Source: Parasedimentitalea marina (lineage in GTDB: Bacteria; Pseudomonadota; Alphaproteobacteria; Rhodobacterales; Rhodobacteraceae). From it: DNA of 64,000 nucleotides. The position numbers were made by a program, and so were the translations under genes. Below, piece by piece: positions 54,449 to 61,625 of the stretch; the first letter of the stretch is position 1; each line of letters starts with the position of its first letter. The notes beneath the pieces are model-generated. The model ran no database searches. It was not told the origin of the DNA and saw nothing but the letters and a program-made list of their open reading frames with translations. The stretch is taken from assembly GCF_004006175.1 (NCBI RefSeq), contig NZ_CP033219.1:4278001-4342000 (forward strand). The letters are read 5' to 3'.

Positions 54449-55552
54449 ATGAAACTCACCAAACTGTCTGCTCTGGTGGCCTCGACTGCGCTGTGCGCAC
54501 CGATGGTAATGGCCCAGGACATGGCCGACGAAATGACCATCGTTTCCTGGGGTGGCGCATATTCTAAGTCGCAAAAGAACGCCTATCATGACCCCTATAG
54601 CGCCAATACCGGCGTAAAGATCATCAACGACGAAAGCTCGGCAGAAGCCGTCGCCAAACTGCGTGCGATGAACGAAGCTGGCAACGTAACTTGGGATGTA
54701 GTTGACGTTGTTGCTGCAGATGCAATGCGCCTGTGCGACGAAGGTCTGGCTATGGAGATCGATCCGGACACCCAACTGGCTGCAGCTCCAGACGGAACGC
54801 CGGCTTCGGAAGACTTTGGCGACCTGCTGGTTTCTGAGTGTTTCATTCCACAGATCGTTTATTCGACCACCTTTGGCTATCGCACTGATTTGGTAGGTGA
54901 CACACCACCAACATCTATTTGCGCCATCTTCGACACCGAAGCCTATCCTGGCAAACGGTCGCTGGAAAAACGCCCAATCAACAACATGGAATGGGCATTG
55001 CTGTGTGACGGTGTTGCCAAAGAAGACGTCTATGACGTTCTGGAGACCGACGAAGGTCAGGAACAAGCTCTGGCTAAGCTCGACACGATCAAAGACGACG
55101 TGATTTGGTGGTCAGCCGGTGCTGATACGCCTCAGTTGCTGGCTGACGGCGAAGTTGTAATGGGTTCGACCTACAACGGCCGTTTGTTCTCGGTTATCGT
55201 AGAACAGAACCAGCCCGTTGCAATGCTGTGGGACGCCCAGGTGTATGACCTTGATGGTTGGATTATCCCAGCCGGTCTGAGCCCAGAGCGTCAGGCCCGT
55301 GCGCTGGACTATATCATGTTCGCGACCGACACCCAGCGTCTGGCAGACCAGGCCAAGTGGATCTCTTACGGTCCGGCCCGTGCATCTTCGGCTCCACTGG
55401 TTGGCAAACACGCCGATCTGGGTATCGACATGGCCCCACACATGCCTACCGACCCCAACAACGCCAAGAACACGTTCCTGTATAACTACGAGTTCTGGGC
55501 TGACTACCGCGATGACATCGACGGTAAATTCCAAGCGTGGTTGGCTAAATAA
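54449..55552 (+). CDS. Periplasmic binding protein of the second polyamine-type transporter
   Basis: The 367-residue precursor has a signal peptide cleaved after VMA (about residue 22) and a PotD-type fold beginning with MTIVSWGGAYSKSQKNAYHD; VVDVVAADAMRLCDEGLAMEI and the YNGRLFSV loop are landmarks. The WGGAY motif differs from the YNWSDY motif of the PotF-like protein upstream, so the ligand may differ. ATG 54449 has AGGAGA upstream; a start at 54410 is unlikely. Confidence 0.9.
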   Translation: MKLTKLSALVASTALCAPMVMAQDMADEMTIVSWGGAYSKSQKNAYHDPYSANTGVKIINDESSAEAVAKLRAMNEAGNVTWDVVDVVAADAMRLCDEGLAMEIDPDTQLAAAPDGTPASEDFGDLLVSECFIPQIVYSTTFGYRTDLVGDTPPTSICAIFDTEAYPGKRSLEKRPINNMEWALLCDGVAKEDVYDVLETDEGQEQALAKLDTIKDDVIWWSAGADTPQLLADGEVVMGSTYNGRLFSVIVEQNQPVAMLWDAQVYDLDGWIIPAGLSPERQARALDYIMFATDTQRLADQAKWISYGPARASSAPLVGKHADLGIDMAPHMPTDPNNAKNTFLYNYEFWADYRDDIDGKFQAWLAK

Positions 55553-55567
55553 TAGCTGACTAGTTAT

Positions 55568-55595
55568 ACCAAGGGGCGGGTCTCTGCCCCTTGGT
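55568..55595 (+). terminator. Stem-loop after the binding-protein gene
   Basis: A perfect ten-pair stem ACCAAGGGGC/GCCCCTTGGT with an eight-base loop lies 16 bases after the binding-protein stop codon and about 80 bases before the first permease. There is only a short T-run, so it is probably an attenuator or mRNA-stabilising element that favours the binding protein. Confidence 0.7.
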
Positions 55596-55676
55596 TTATG
55601 GCGCAAAATTGTGCTGCTGTCCGATCCGGACGACTGGCGAACGCTCGGCTAGCGAGCGACGACTACGGGGACCCTC

Positions 55677-56948
55677 ATGAGCGATACAACCGACACTGGC
55701 CCAGTGCTGGCGGCAGATGGCACGCCGCTAAAACGTAGTCTGGCACGCGCCTTACGGAGGCAAAAAATCCGGGCGCTGATGCTTGTAGCTCCGCTTTTGC
55801 TGTTCGTGCTGCTAACTTTCATCATGCCCATTGGCGACATGCTGTTCCGCTCGGTTGAGAACAACATTGTTAAGGACACGCTACCGAAGACGGTCGTGGC
55901 CCTGCGGGACTGGGATCCCGACAGTGGAGAAATTCCGGATGAAGCAGTTTTTGCTGCACTGGCCGAGGATCTCAAAGTTGCCGTCGAATCCAAGACACAC
56001 ACGCGTCTGGGCACGCGCCTGAACTATGAGCTGACGGGTATTTCGTCACTGTTCCGTAAATCAGGCCGCAAGATCAAAAAATGGGATCTCGCTCAGGATG
56101 GGCCTTTTCAGGCTAAGTTCATCGACCTAAACGATGGATGGGGCGAAATTGCCACCTGGCGCACGATCAAGACCTATAGCCCGAAATACACAAATGGATA
56201 TTTCCTGAACTCCATTGATATGCAAAAGGGCACAAACGGCGCTGAAGCCCGCCCTGAAAATCAGCAAATTTATATCACTCTGTTCAAACGAACCATGTTT
56301 ATGTCGATGGTCATTACCATCAGCTGCATTGTACTGGCCTACCCAGTGGCCTGGATCTTGGCCAACCTGCCGGCGCGTACTTCTAACCTGCTGATGATTC
56401 TTGTTCTATTGCCGTTCTGGACCTCGCTTTTGGTTCGTACCTCGGCGTGGAAAGTGATGTTGCAACAACAGGGTGTGATCAACGAAACCCTGGTCTGGCT
56501 TGGTCTGGTTTCGGACACTGATCGACTGGTGATGATCAACAATCAGTTTGGTACGATCGTGGCGATGACCCACATCCTGCTGCCTTTCATGATCCTTCCG
56601 ATGTACTCGGTGATGCAGACCATTCAACCGACGTATCTGCGCGCTGCTAAATCACTGGGCGCAACCAACTGGACCGCATTCTGGCGGGTTTACTTTCCGC
56701 AATCCATACCGGGAATCGGTGCGGGGTCTATCCTCGTGTTCATCCTGTCGATTGGTTACTATATCACTCCGGAACTGGTTGGCGGTACCAAGGGCGTGTT
56801 CATCTCTAACCGGATCGCTTTCCACATCTCGTCTTCTCTGAATTGGGGGCTAGCCGCTGCGCTGGGTGCCATTCTGTTGGCAGTGGTTCTGATCCTGTAC
56901 TGGGCCTATGACAAAATTGTCGGCATCGACAACGTGAAGCTGGGATAA
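55677..56948 (+). CDS. ABC transporter permease, PotB-like with large periplasmic insert
   Basis: The 423-residue permease is longer than the usual 280-300. The first membrane helix (about residues 33-55) is followed by an extra stretch of about 150 residues that is hydrophilic and charged. The standard core follows, with EAA loop LRAAKSLGATNWTAFWRVY and C-terminal helices. The insert resembles the periplasmic P2 loop of MalF-type permeases in position only. It pairs with the next gene. Confidence 0.88.
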   Translation: MSDTTDTGPVLAADGTPLKRSLARALRRQKIRALMLVAPLLLFVLLTFIMPIGDMLFRSVENNIVKDTLPKTVVALRDWDPDSGEIPDEAVFAALAEDLKVAVESKTHTRLGTRLNYELTGISSLFRKSGRKIKKWDLAQDGPFQAKFIDLNDGWGEIATWRTIKTYSPKYTNGYFLNSIDMQKGTNGAEARPENQQIYITLFKRTMFMSMVITISCIVLAYPVAWILANLPARTSNLLMILVLLPFWTSLLVRTSAWKVMLQQQGVINETLVWLGLVSDTDRLVMINNQFGTIVAMTHILLPFMILPMYSVMQTIQPTYLRAAKSLGATNWTAFWRVYFPQSIPGIGAGSILVFILSIGYYITPELVGGTKGVFISNRIAFHISSSLNWGLAAALGAILLAVVLILYWAYDKIVGIDNVKLG

Positions 56949-56953
56949 AACAG

Positions 56954-58129
56954 ATGGCATTAACACCTGTAGAAAATCAAACGCCCGGATTTGTTGCGGC
57001 AGTCGCCGCAAGCTCCGGTGCTTTCTTCGGCCTCTTCGTCGGCACCTCTCAAGGTTCCGGTTTACTGGGCATATTGGTCGGGGCGGCTATCATGGCTGCT
57101 TTGGGTTTTGCTCTTTCGTCGATGCTGGACAAGGAAAAACCGTTCCGTTGGGCGCTGATCGCGGCCTTTGCTGTGGTCGGATATGTCCTTGGCGGTCTGC
57201 CTGCAGCGGTGCTTGGCGTGTTGTTCGGTTGGTTCTCCGGCTGGTTTATTTTCTGGCTCGCCACGTCGCGGTATCGGGCACATCTGGCGCCATACCTGAC
57301 CCCTGGGCAAGTCCTGTGGCATTATACGTTCCGGGTAATTTGCGGTGTGATCTTTACGTTCCTGATCACTCCGATCCTGGTGGTGATGCCGCTGAGTTTC
57401 AACGCTCAGGATTTCTTTACATTCACTCCGGAAATGCTGCGATTTGACCCGGCAGGCTATTCGCTGAAACACTATCAGGATTTCTTGGGCAATCAGGACT
57501 GGCAGAACGCCCTGTGGAATTCAATCAGGATCGCGCCGATGGCCACAGTCCTATCGGTTAGCTTTGGTACCCTGGCTGCGATTGGTCTTAGCCAACCACA
57601 TGTGCCGTTCCGCCGTGCCATCATGGCAATCCTGATTTCCCCAATGATCGTACCGCTCATCATTTCGGCAGCAGGCATGTACTTCTTCTACAGCCGCATC
57701 GGGCTGCAGGGGACTTATATGGGCGTTGTTCTGGCTCATGCCGTGTTGGGCATTCCCTTTGTGATCATTACGGTGACCGCGACACTCGTGGGCTTTGACC
57801 GCTCCTTGACCCGTGCTGCCGCCAATATGGGTGCAGACCCCGTCACAACGTTCTTCCGGGTTCAGATGCCGTTGATCCTGCCGGGCGTGGTTTCTGGCGG
57901 GCTGTTCGCCTTTATCACCTCCTTCGACGAAGTGGTTGTGGTGTTGTTTGTTGGCTCAGCAGGCCAGAAGACCTTGCCATGGCAGATGTTTATTGGCCTG
58001 CGTGAGCAGATTTCGCCGACAATTTTGGCGGTGGCGACAATCCTGGTTGGAATTTCCGTCCTGCTGCTGGCCACACTTGAAATGCTACGGCGACGCTCAG
58101 AGCGCTTGCGCGGAATGTCACCGGGCTAA
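56954..58129 (+). CDS. ABC transporter permease, PotC-like with N-terminal membrane extension
   Basis: The 391-residue permease has about 110 extra N-terminal residues rich in hydrophobic and Gly/Ala segments that could form three or four additional helices (FVAAVAASSGAFFGLFVG, then ILVGAAIMAALGFALSSML, then ALIAAFAVVGYVLGGLPAAV). The usual six-helix core follows, with EAA loop TRAAANMGADPVTTFFRVQ. It is the last gene of the operon and is followed by a terminator. Confidence 0.88.
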   Translation: MALTPVENQTPGFVAAVAASSGAFFGLFVGTSQGSGLLGILVGAAIMAALGFALSSMLDKEKPFRWALIAAFAVVGYVLGGLPAAVLGVLFGWFSGWFIFWLATSRYRAHLAPYLTPGQVLWHYTFRVICGVIFTFLITPILVVMPLSFNAQDFFTFTPEMLRFDPAGYSLKHYQDFLGNQDWQNALWNSIRIAPMATVLSVSFGTLAAIGLSQPHVPFRRAIMAILISPMIVPLIISAAGMYFFYSRIGLQGTYMGVVLAHAVLGIPFVIITVTATLVGFDRSLTRAAANMGADPVTTFFRVQMPLILPGVVSGGLFAFITSFDEVVVVLFVGSAGQKTLPWQMFIGLREQISPTILAVATILVGISVLLLATLEMLRRRSERLRGMSPG

Positions 58130-58149
58130 GTCCGTAACACTGAGACAAA

Positions 58150-58181
58150 AAAAGGCCCTGGCAAACGCTGGGGCCTTTTCG
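58150..58181 (+). terminator. Terminator after second transporter operon
   Basis: The stem AAAAGGCCC/GGGCCTTTT with a 12-base loop is followed by TTCG. Confidence 0.85.
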
Positions 58182-58194
58182 TTTAGGATCCTTC

Positions 58195-58256
58195 ATCTGG
58201 CCAAAAATATCCCGGGGGAGAATTGGCCAAAGGCCAAGAGGGGGCTGGCCCCCTCC
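58195..58256. repeat. Possible short intergenic repeat element of Rhodobacterales type
   Basis: The stretch contains GGCCAAAAATAT, a CCCGGGGGAG box, a GGCCAAAGGCC box and a perfect eight-pair stem GAGGGGGC/GCCCCCTC with a two-base loop (58238-58255). Similar GC-rich elements that mix an AT block with a GGGGGCTGGCCCCC hairpin recur between genes in this order. Only one copy is in the window, so the repeat status is inferred. Confidence 0.4.
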
Positions 58257-58260
58257 TTAG

Positions 58261-59574
58261 TCAACGCAAATGCTTCAATAAACTAAGCGAAGCATGCCCA
58301 TCTGGAACCAAACTGTTGGCAACCTGATAGGCGCGAACGGCCGCACTTGTGTTTGGTCCGATTTTTCCATCCACGCCCTGGGTATCAAACCCCTTTCGTG
58401 TCAGCCGCTGTTGCATCTCCTGACGCTCTTTAAAACTCAGATCCCGATCATCGCGAGGCCAGGGATGTCGGATCGGGTCTCCGCCTCTGATCCGATCACT
58501 CAAGTGGCCCACAGCAATCACATAAGCGTCGGCAGCATTATAGCGTTCAATCACCCGAAAATTTTTGAACACCATAAAGGCGGCCCCATTACTCCCGGCG
58601 GGCAGCAAAATGGAACCAGCTCCATAGTCTGGCACAGCGCGACCATCGATCCCCGTGATCCCCAAAGCCGACCACTGCGCCGGGTTTTTCTTTGTCCTGC
58701 GATTGGCGAGGCCATAGTTGAACCCGCGTGGCAGCTGCACCTCGACACCCCAAGGCTGTCCCTTTACCCAGCCAAATCGTTCCAGGTAAGCCGCAGTTGA
58801 GGCCAATGCGTCGCTGGGATTGTCCGACCAAATGTCACGTTTTCCGTCACCTGTGTAATCCACTGCATAAGCCAGATAGGATGTCGGGATAAATTGAGTA
58901 TGCCCCATTGCCCCAGCCCAGCTTCCGGTCATTTCACGCGGTGGCACATCGCCAGATTGCAAGATCTGGAGAGCGGCAATCAACTGACTCTCAAAAAATT
59001 TCCCCCTCCGACCATCAAATGCCAGGGTTGAAAGTGAGCGTATGACGTCCATGTTCCCTCGGAAGGTTCCATAGGAACTCTCCATACCCCAGACCGCCAG
59101 CACCACCTCTTTATCGACACCATAAGTTGCTTCAATCTGTTGAAGCTGTTGGTGATGGAGTCGCAAAGCCTCCTTGCCGTTCTCAATCCGTTTGTCCGAC
59201 ACGGCGGAATCAAGGTACTCCCAGATCGACGTGGTGAACTCCGACTGGTTTTGATCGCGGCGAATGACCTCTGGATCGTAGGTCACACCATTAAAGGCCC
59301 GGTTCAGTGTGGCGTTGGAAATGTCCTGCGCTACAGCTCGCTTGCGGAATTCCTTGATCCAGGTTTGAAAGCCTGGGTTCTGCGCAACTGATTGTGGCGC
59401 CAAATCAGGCCGTGCAACAGGCCGTATCGTTGTCACGGCATCAGCTGGATAATTCTTATCTTTCAACGCAATACCGTCAGGACGCCCTTCTGGACGCAAA
59501 GAGGCGACCGGGGCCGCAAAGGAAGCAGTTGTCGACAAACAGGCCATAACACTGGAGAAAACCAAAACGCGCAT
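58261..59574 (-). CDS. Lytic murein transglycosylase (MltB-type) with peptidoglycan-binding domain
   Basis: The 437-residue periplasmic enzyme cleaves peptidoglycan to 1,6-anhydro products. It has a signal peptide (ending near SFAAP), an SLT_2 catalytic domain with catalytic Glu in AVWGMESSYGTFRG, the supporting GSWAGAMGHTQFIPTSY motif, and a C-terminal PG_binding_1 domain (about residues 370-435, LTRKGFDTQGVDGKIGPNT). I choose ATG 59574 with GAGG upstream over GTG 59586. It stands alone. Confidence 0.92.
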   Translation of the reverse strand: MRVLVFSSVMACLSTTASFAAPVASLRPEGRPDGIALKDKNYPADAVTTIRPVARPDLAPQSVAQNPGFQTWIKEFRKRAVAQDISNATLNRAFNGVTYDPEVIRRDQNQSEFTTSIWEYLDSAVSDKRIENGKEALRLHHQQLQQIEATYGVDKEVVLAVWGMESSYGTFRGNMDVIRSLSTLAFDGRRGKFFESQLIAALQILQSGDVPPREMTGSWAGAMGHTQFIPTSYLAYAVDYTGDGKRDIWSDNPSDALASTAAYLERFGWVKGQPWGVEVQLPRGFNYGLANRRTKKNPAQWSALGITGIDGRAVPDYGAGSILLPAGSNGAAFMVFKNFRVIERYNAADAYVIAVGHLSDRIRGGDPIRHPWPRDDRDLSFKERQEMQQRLTRKGFDTQGVDGKIGPNTSAAVRAYQVANSLVPDGHASLSLLKHLR

Positions 59575-59638
59575 TCCGCACCTCACTCAAATTCTGCTCA
59601 AAGCCAGTGTACTCGGTAAGGAAAACTGGCAAAAGCAA

Positions 59639-60385
59639 TCAATCCGGCGGCTTGCGAGGTTCCGCCGCCTTGGGCGACCCAGTTCCATCATGCGGTGCCA
59701 ACCGCTGGGATCGAATTTTGGCAAGAGCTTCACGCAAAAGCGCAACGCGATGTGGACGAAAACTTTGTTTGGTGATCTGCAAATTCGACATACGATCAAG
59801 ACGAAACACCCGAACGTCCTGCCGAAGCAGGCACCATGCGACCAAGATGGTAGAGTGGTCAAAGTAGACCAAGCTCAATGGTTTTACCTGTCGGGTTGTA
59901 CACGCGCCTTTGGCGTCTGAATATTCAAATAACACCTCCAATTCATCCCAGGTGGCTTCCCGTAAATCAGAAACGCGAATGCGGGGCGCCTCTGGGCGTT
60001 GAAAACGGTGGGCGGTCAGGACGGCGTGGCGCAATCGATGGGATTGGCGTGGGGGCAATCTGCCCTGCAATTTGCGCAGCGCTTCACCGGCCGCTTCGGC
60101 CAGGTCGGGGTCGCCGATCTGCTGCACCTCGCGCAGGCCCAACACCAGTGCCTCTAGCTCGGTGTCGCGAAAGCCCATCGGCGGAAGGGCGTTGTCTTCG
60201 ATCAGCGTGAACCCATACCCGGCTTCGCCGTCAATAATCGCCCCCATCTCACGCAGGGTGGCAATGTCACGATGGATGCTGCGACCGGACACGCCAAGTT
60301 CTTCTCCCAAACCTGCTGCGGTCTTGGGGCCGGGCCCTTGGCGTAGGGCTTGCATCAACTGGAATAGGCGAAGCGTTCTGGACAT
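59639..60385 (-). CDS. YafY-type WYL-domain transcriptional regulator
   Basis: The 248-residue protein has an N-terminal helix-turn-helix (TLRLFQLMQALRQGPGPKTA, then ELGVSGRSIHRDIATLREMG) and a central-to-C-terminal WYL domain (STILVAWCLLRQDVRVFRLDRM). Such regulators usually repress a divergent neighbour; here that is the glutathione S-transferase gene, with a perfect inverted repeat between them. An AAGGTGAG site precedes the ATG. Confidence 0.88.
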   Translation of the reverse strand: MSRTLRLFQLMQALRQGPGPKTAAGLGEELGVSGRSIHRDIATLREMGAIIDGEAGYGFTLIEDNALPPMGFRDTELEALVLGLREVQQIGDPDLAEAAGEALRKLQGRLPPRQSHRLRHAVLTAHRFQRPEAPRIRVSDLREATWDELEVLFEYSDAKGACTTRQVKPLSLVYFDHSTILVAWCLLRQDVRVFRLDRMSNLQITKQSFRPHRVALLREALAKIRSQRLAPHDGTGSPKAAEPRKPPD

Positions 60386-60407
60386 GTCTCACCTTACCTA
60401 CCCCTGA

Positions 60408-60422
60408 TGACAGAAACTGTCA
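60408..60422. promoter_or_regulatory. Inverted-repeat operator candidate between WYL regulator and GST genes
   Basis: TGACAGAAACTGTCA is a perfect six-base inverted repeat with an AAA centre, 22 bases from the regulator start and 49 bases from the GST start. A wider inverted repeat CTACCCC...GGGGTAG (60398-60447) surrounds it. The placement fits autoregulation plus repression of the GST operon. Confidence 0.6.
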
Positions 60423-60470
60423 CCAGTGATGCGTAATAAGGGGGTAGATTTCAAATACAGGACTTGCCCG

Positions 60471-61172
60471 ATGTTGACCTTGCTAACATATCCCCGCCAC
60501 GGTGACGTTTTCAGCCTAAGCCCTTTTTGCGTAAAGGCAGCCCTATTGCTTACTTATGCCAAGCAGGCATTTAAGCGTGAGGACTTGAGCGATCCGCGCA
60601 AAATGCCGCATCGAAAGTTGCCGGTGTTGCGTACCCCTGCCGGGCTGGTGCCGGATAGCAATGACATTCGCCGTTATCTTGAAACCAAGGGAGCAGATTT
60701 TGACCCGGGTTTGTCGGTTCGGGAAAAGGCCCATGCTCAGGCGTTGATCCGATTGGCCGAGGACACTTTATATTTTCATGTGGTGTATGATCGTTGGGCG
60801 AACGAGACGGTCTGGCCCAGTATTCGCGAGACTTATTTCCGCGAAATCCCGGCGATAATCCGTCGCCCAGTGACCCATTCTATCCGACAGTCAGTTTGCA
60901 CCGGGTTGGCGTTTCAGGGCACAGGCCGTTTCAATCAGACTGAACGGAGCGAGAGGTTGGAGCAGGATCTGCAGGCCGTTACGAACCTGCTGGAGGGCGG
61001 TTCCTTTTTGATGGGACATCAGATCACCAGCGCCGACTTTAGTGTCGCGGCCATGTTACAGGCGATGCGTTCGACCATGGTGGAAACCAGCCTGGTGCGA
61101 CGTATCAGTGACGATCCGGTGCTGAGTGGCTATGTTGATCGGGTATTCCAAGAGGCCATGCCCTTACCATGA
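60471..61172 (+). CDS. Glutathione S-transferase-family protein
   Basis: The 233-residue protein has a thioredoxin-like N-terminal domain (LTLLTYPRHGD, then SLSPFCVKAALLLTYAKQAF, LPVLRTPAGLVPDSNDIRRYL) and a C-terminal helical GST domain with the capping-box region LMGHQITSADFSVAAMLQA. The Pro of the cis-Pro loop (KLPVLRT) and a possible active-site Ser/Cys (SPFC) are visible. ATG 60471 is chosen with AGGAC upstream; the track upstream frame is unlikely. It is coupled to the next gene by an ATGA overlap. Confidence 0.85.
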   Translation: MLTLLTYPRHGDVFSLSPFCVKAALLLTYAKQAFKREDLSDPRKMPHRKLPVLRTPAGLVPDSNDIRRYLETKGADFDPGLSVREKAHAQALIRLAEDTLYFHVVYDRWANETVWPSIRETYFREIPAIIRRPVTHSIRQSVCTGLAFQGTGRFNQTERSERLEQDLQAVTNLLEGGSFLMGHQITSADFSVAAMLQAMRSTMVETSLVRRISDDPVLSGYVDRVFQEAMPLP

Positions 61173-61585
61173 CGTATCCCTTTGCTTGCGCCAAAGTTGA
61201 ACAGGCTTTTGACCTAGAGGACGATGAGGCTCGCCGCGGGTTGTTGGCGCTGCGCGCGTTGATTTTTGAAACCGCTGCAGAGGTACCCGCAGTTGGACGG
61301 GTTGAGGAAGTCTTGCGTTGGGGGCAGCCAGCCTATGTGACGCCTGACAGCAAAAGCGGGTCAACAGTCCGGCTGGGGGTGCCAAAGGGAGCCCGGTTTG
61401 GTTTGTTCGTTCAGTGTCAAAGCCGACTGATCCCCGAGTACCTTGCGACATTCCCGGCTTGGGATCGTGTCGAGGGCACCCGGGCAGTGCTGTTTGACCA
61501 TCCTCGAGAGGTTGAGCCGCTGCGCCACGGTTGGCTGATTAAACGGGCGTTGACCTATCACATCCGCGGGACAATTGAGAGCTGA
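61169..61585 (+). CDS. DUF1801-like protein
   Basis: The 138-residue protein resembles DUF1801 (YdhG-like) proteins: VEEVLRWGQPAYVTPDSKSG then STVRLGVPKGARFGLFVQC. No catalytic role is established for the family. It overlaps the GST gene by four bases and ends 40 bases before the convergent RNase R gene. Confidence 0.75.
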   Translation: MTYPFACAKVEQAFDLEDDEARRGLLALRALIFETAAEVPAVGRVEEVLRWGQPAYVTPDSKSGSTVRLGVPKGARFGLFVQCQSRLIPEYLATFPAWDRVEGTRAVLFDHPREVEPLRHGWLIKRALTYHIRGTIES

Positions 61586-61625
61586 TGCGCAAGCAGGGGT
61601 GGGTGCAAGCACACACCCGTCACAG

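Noticed and set aside
54269..55066. 265-codon minus-strand ORF opposite the second binding-protein gene
   Set aside because: It overlaps a clear secreted binding protein with a signal peptide and good ribosome site.
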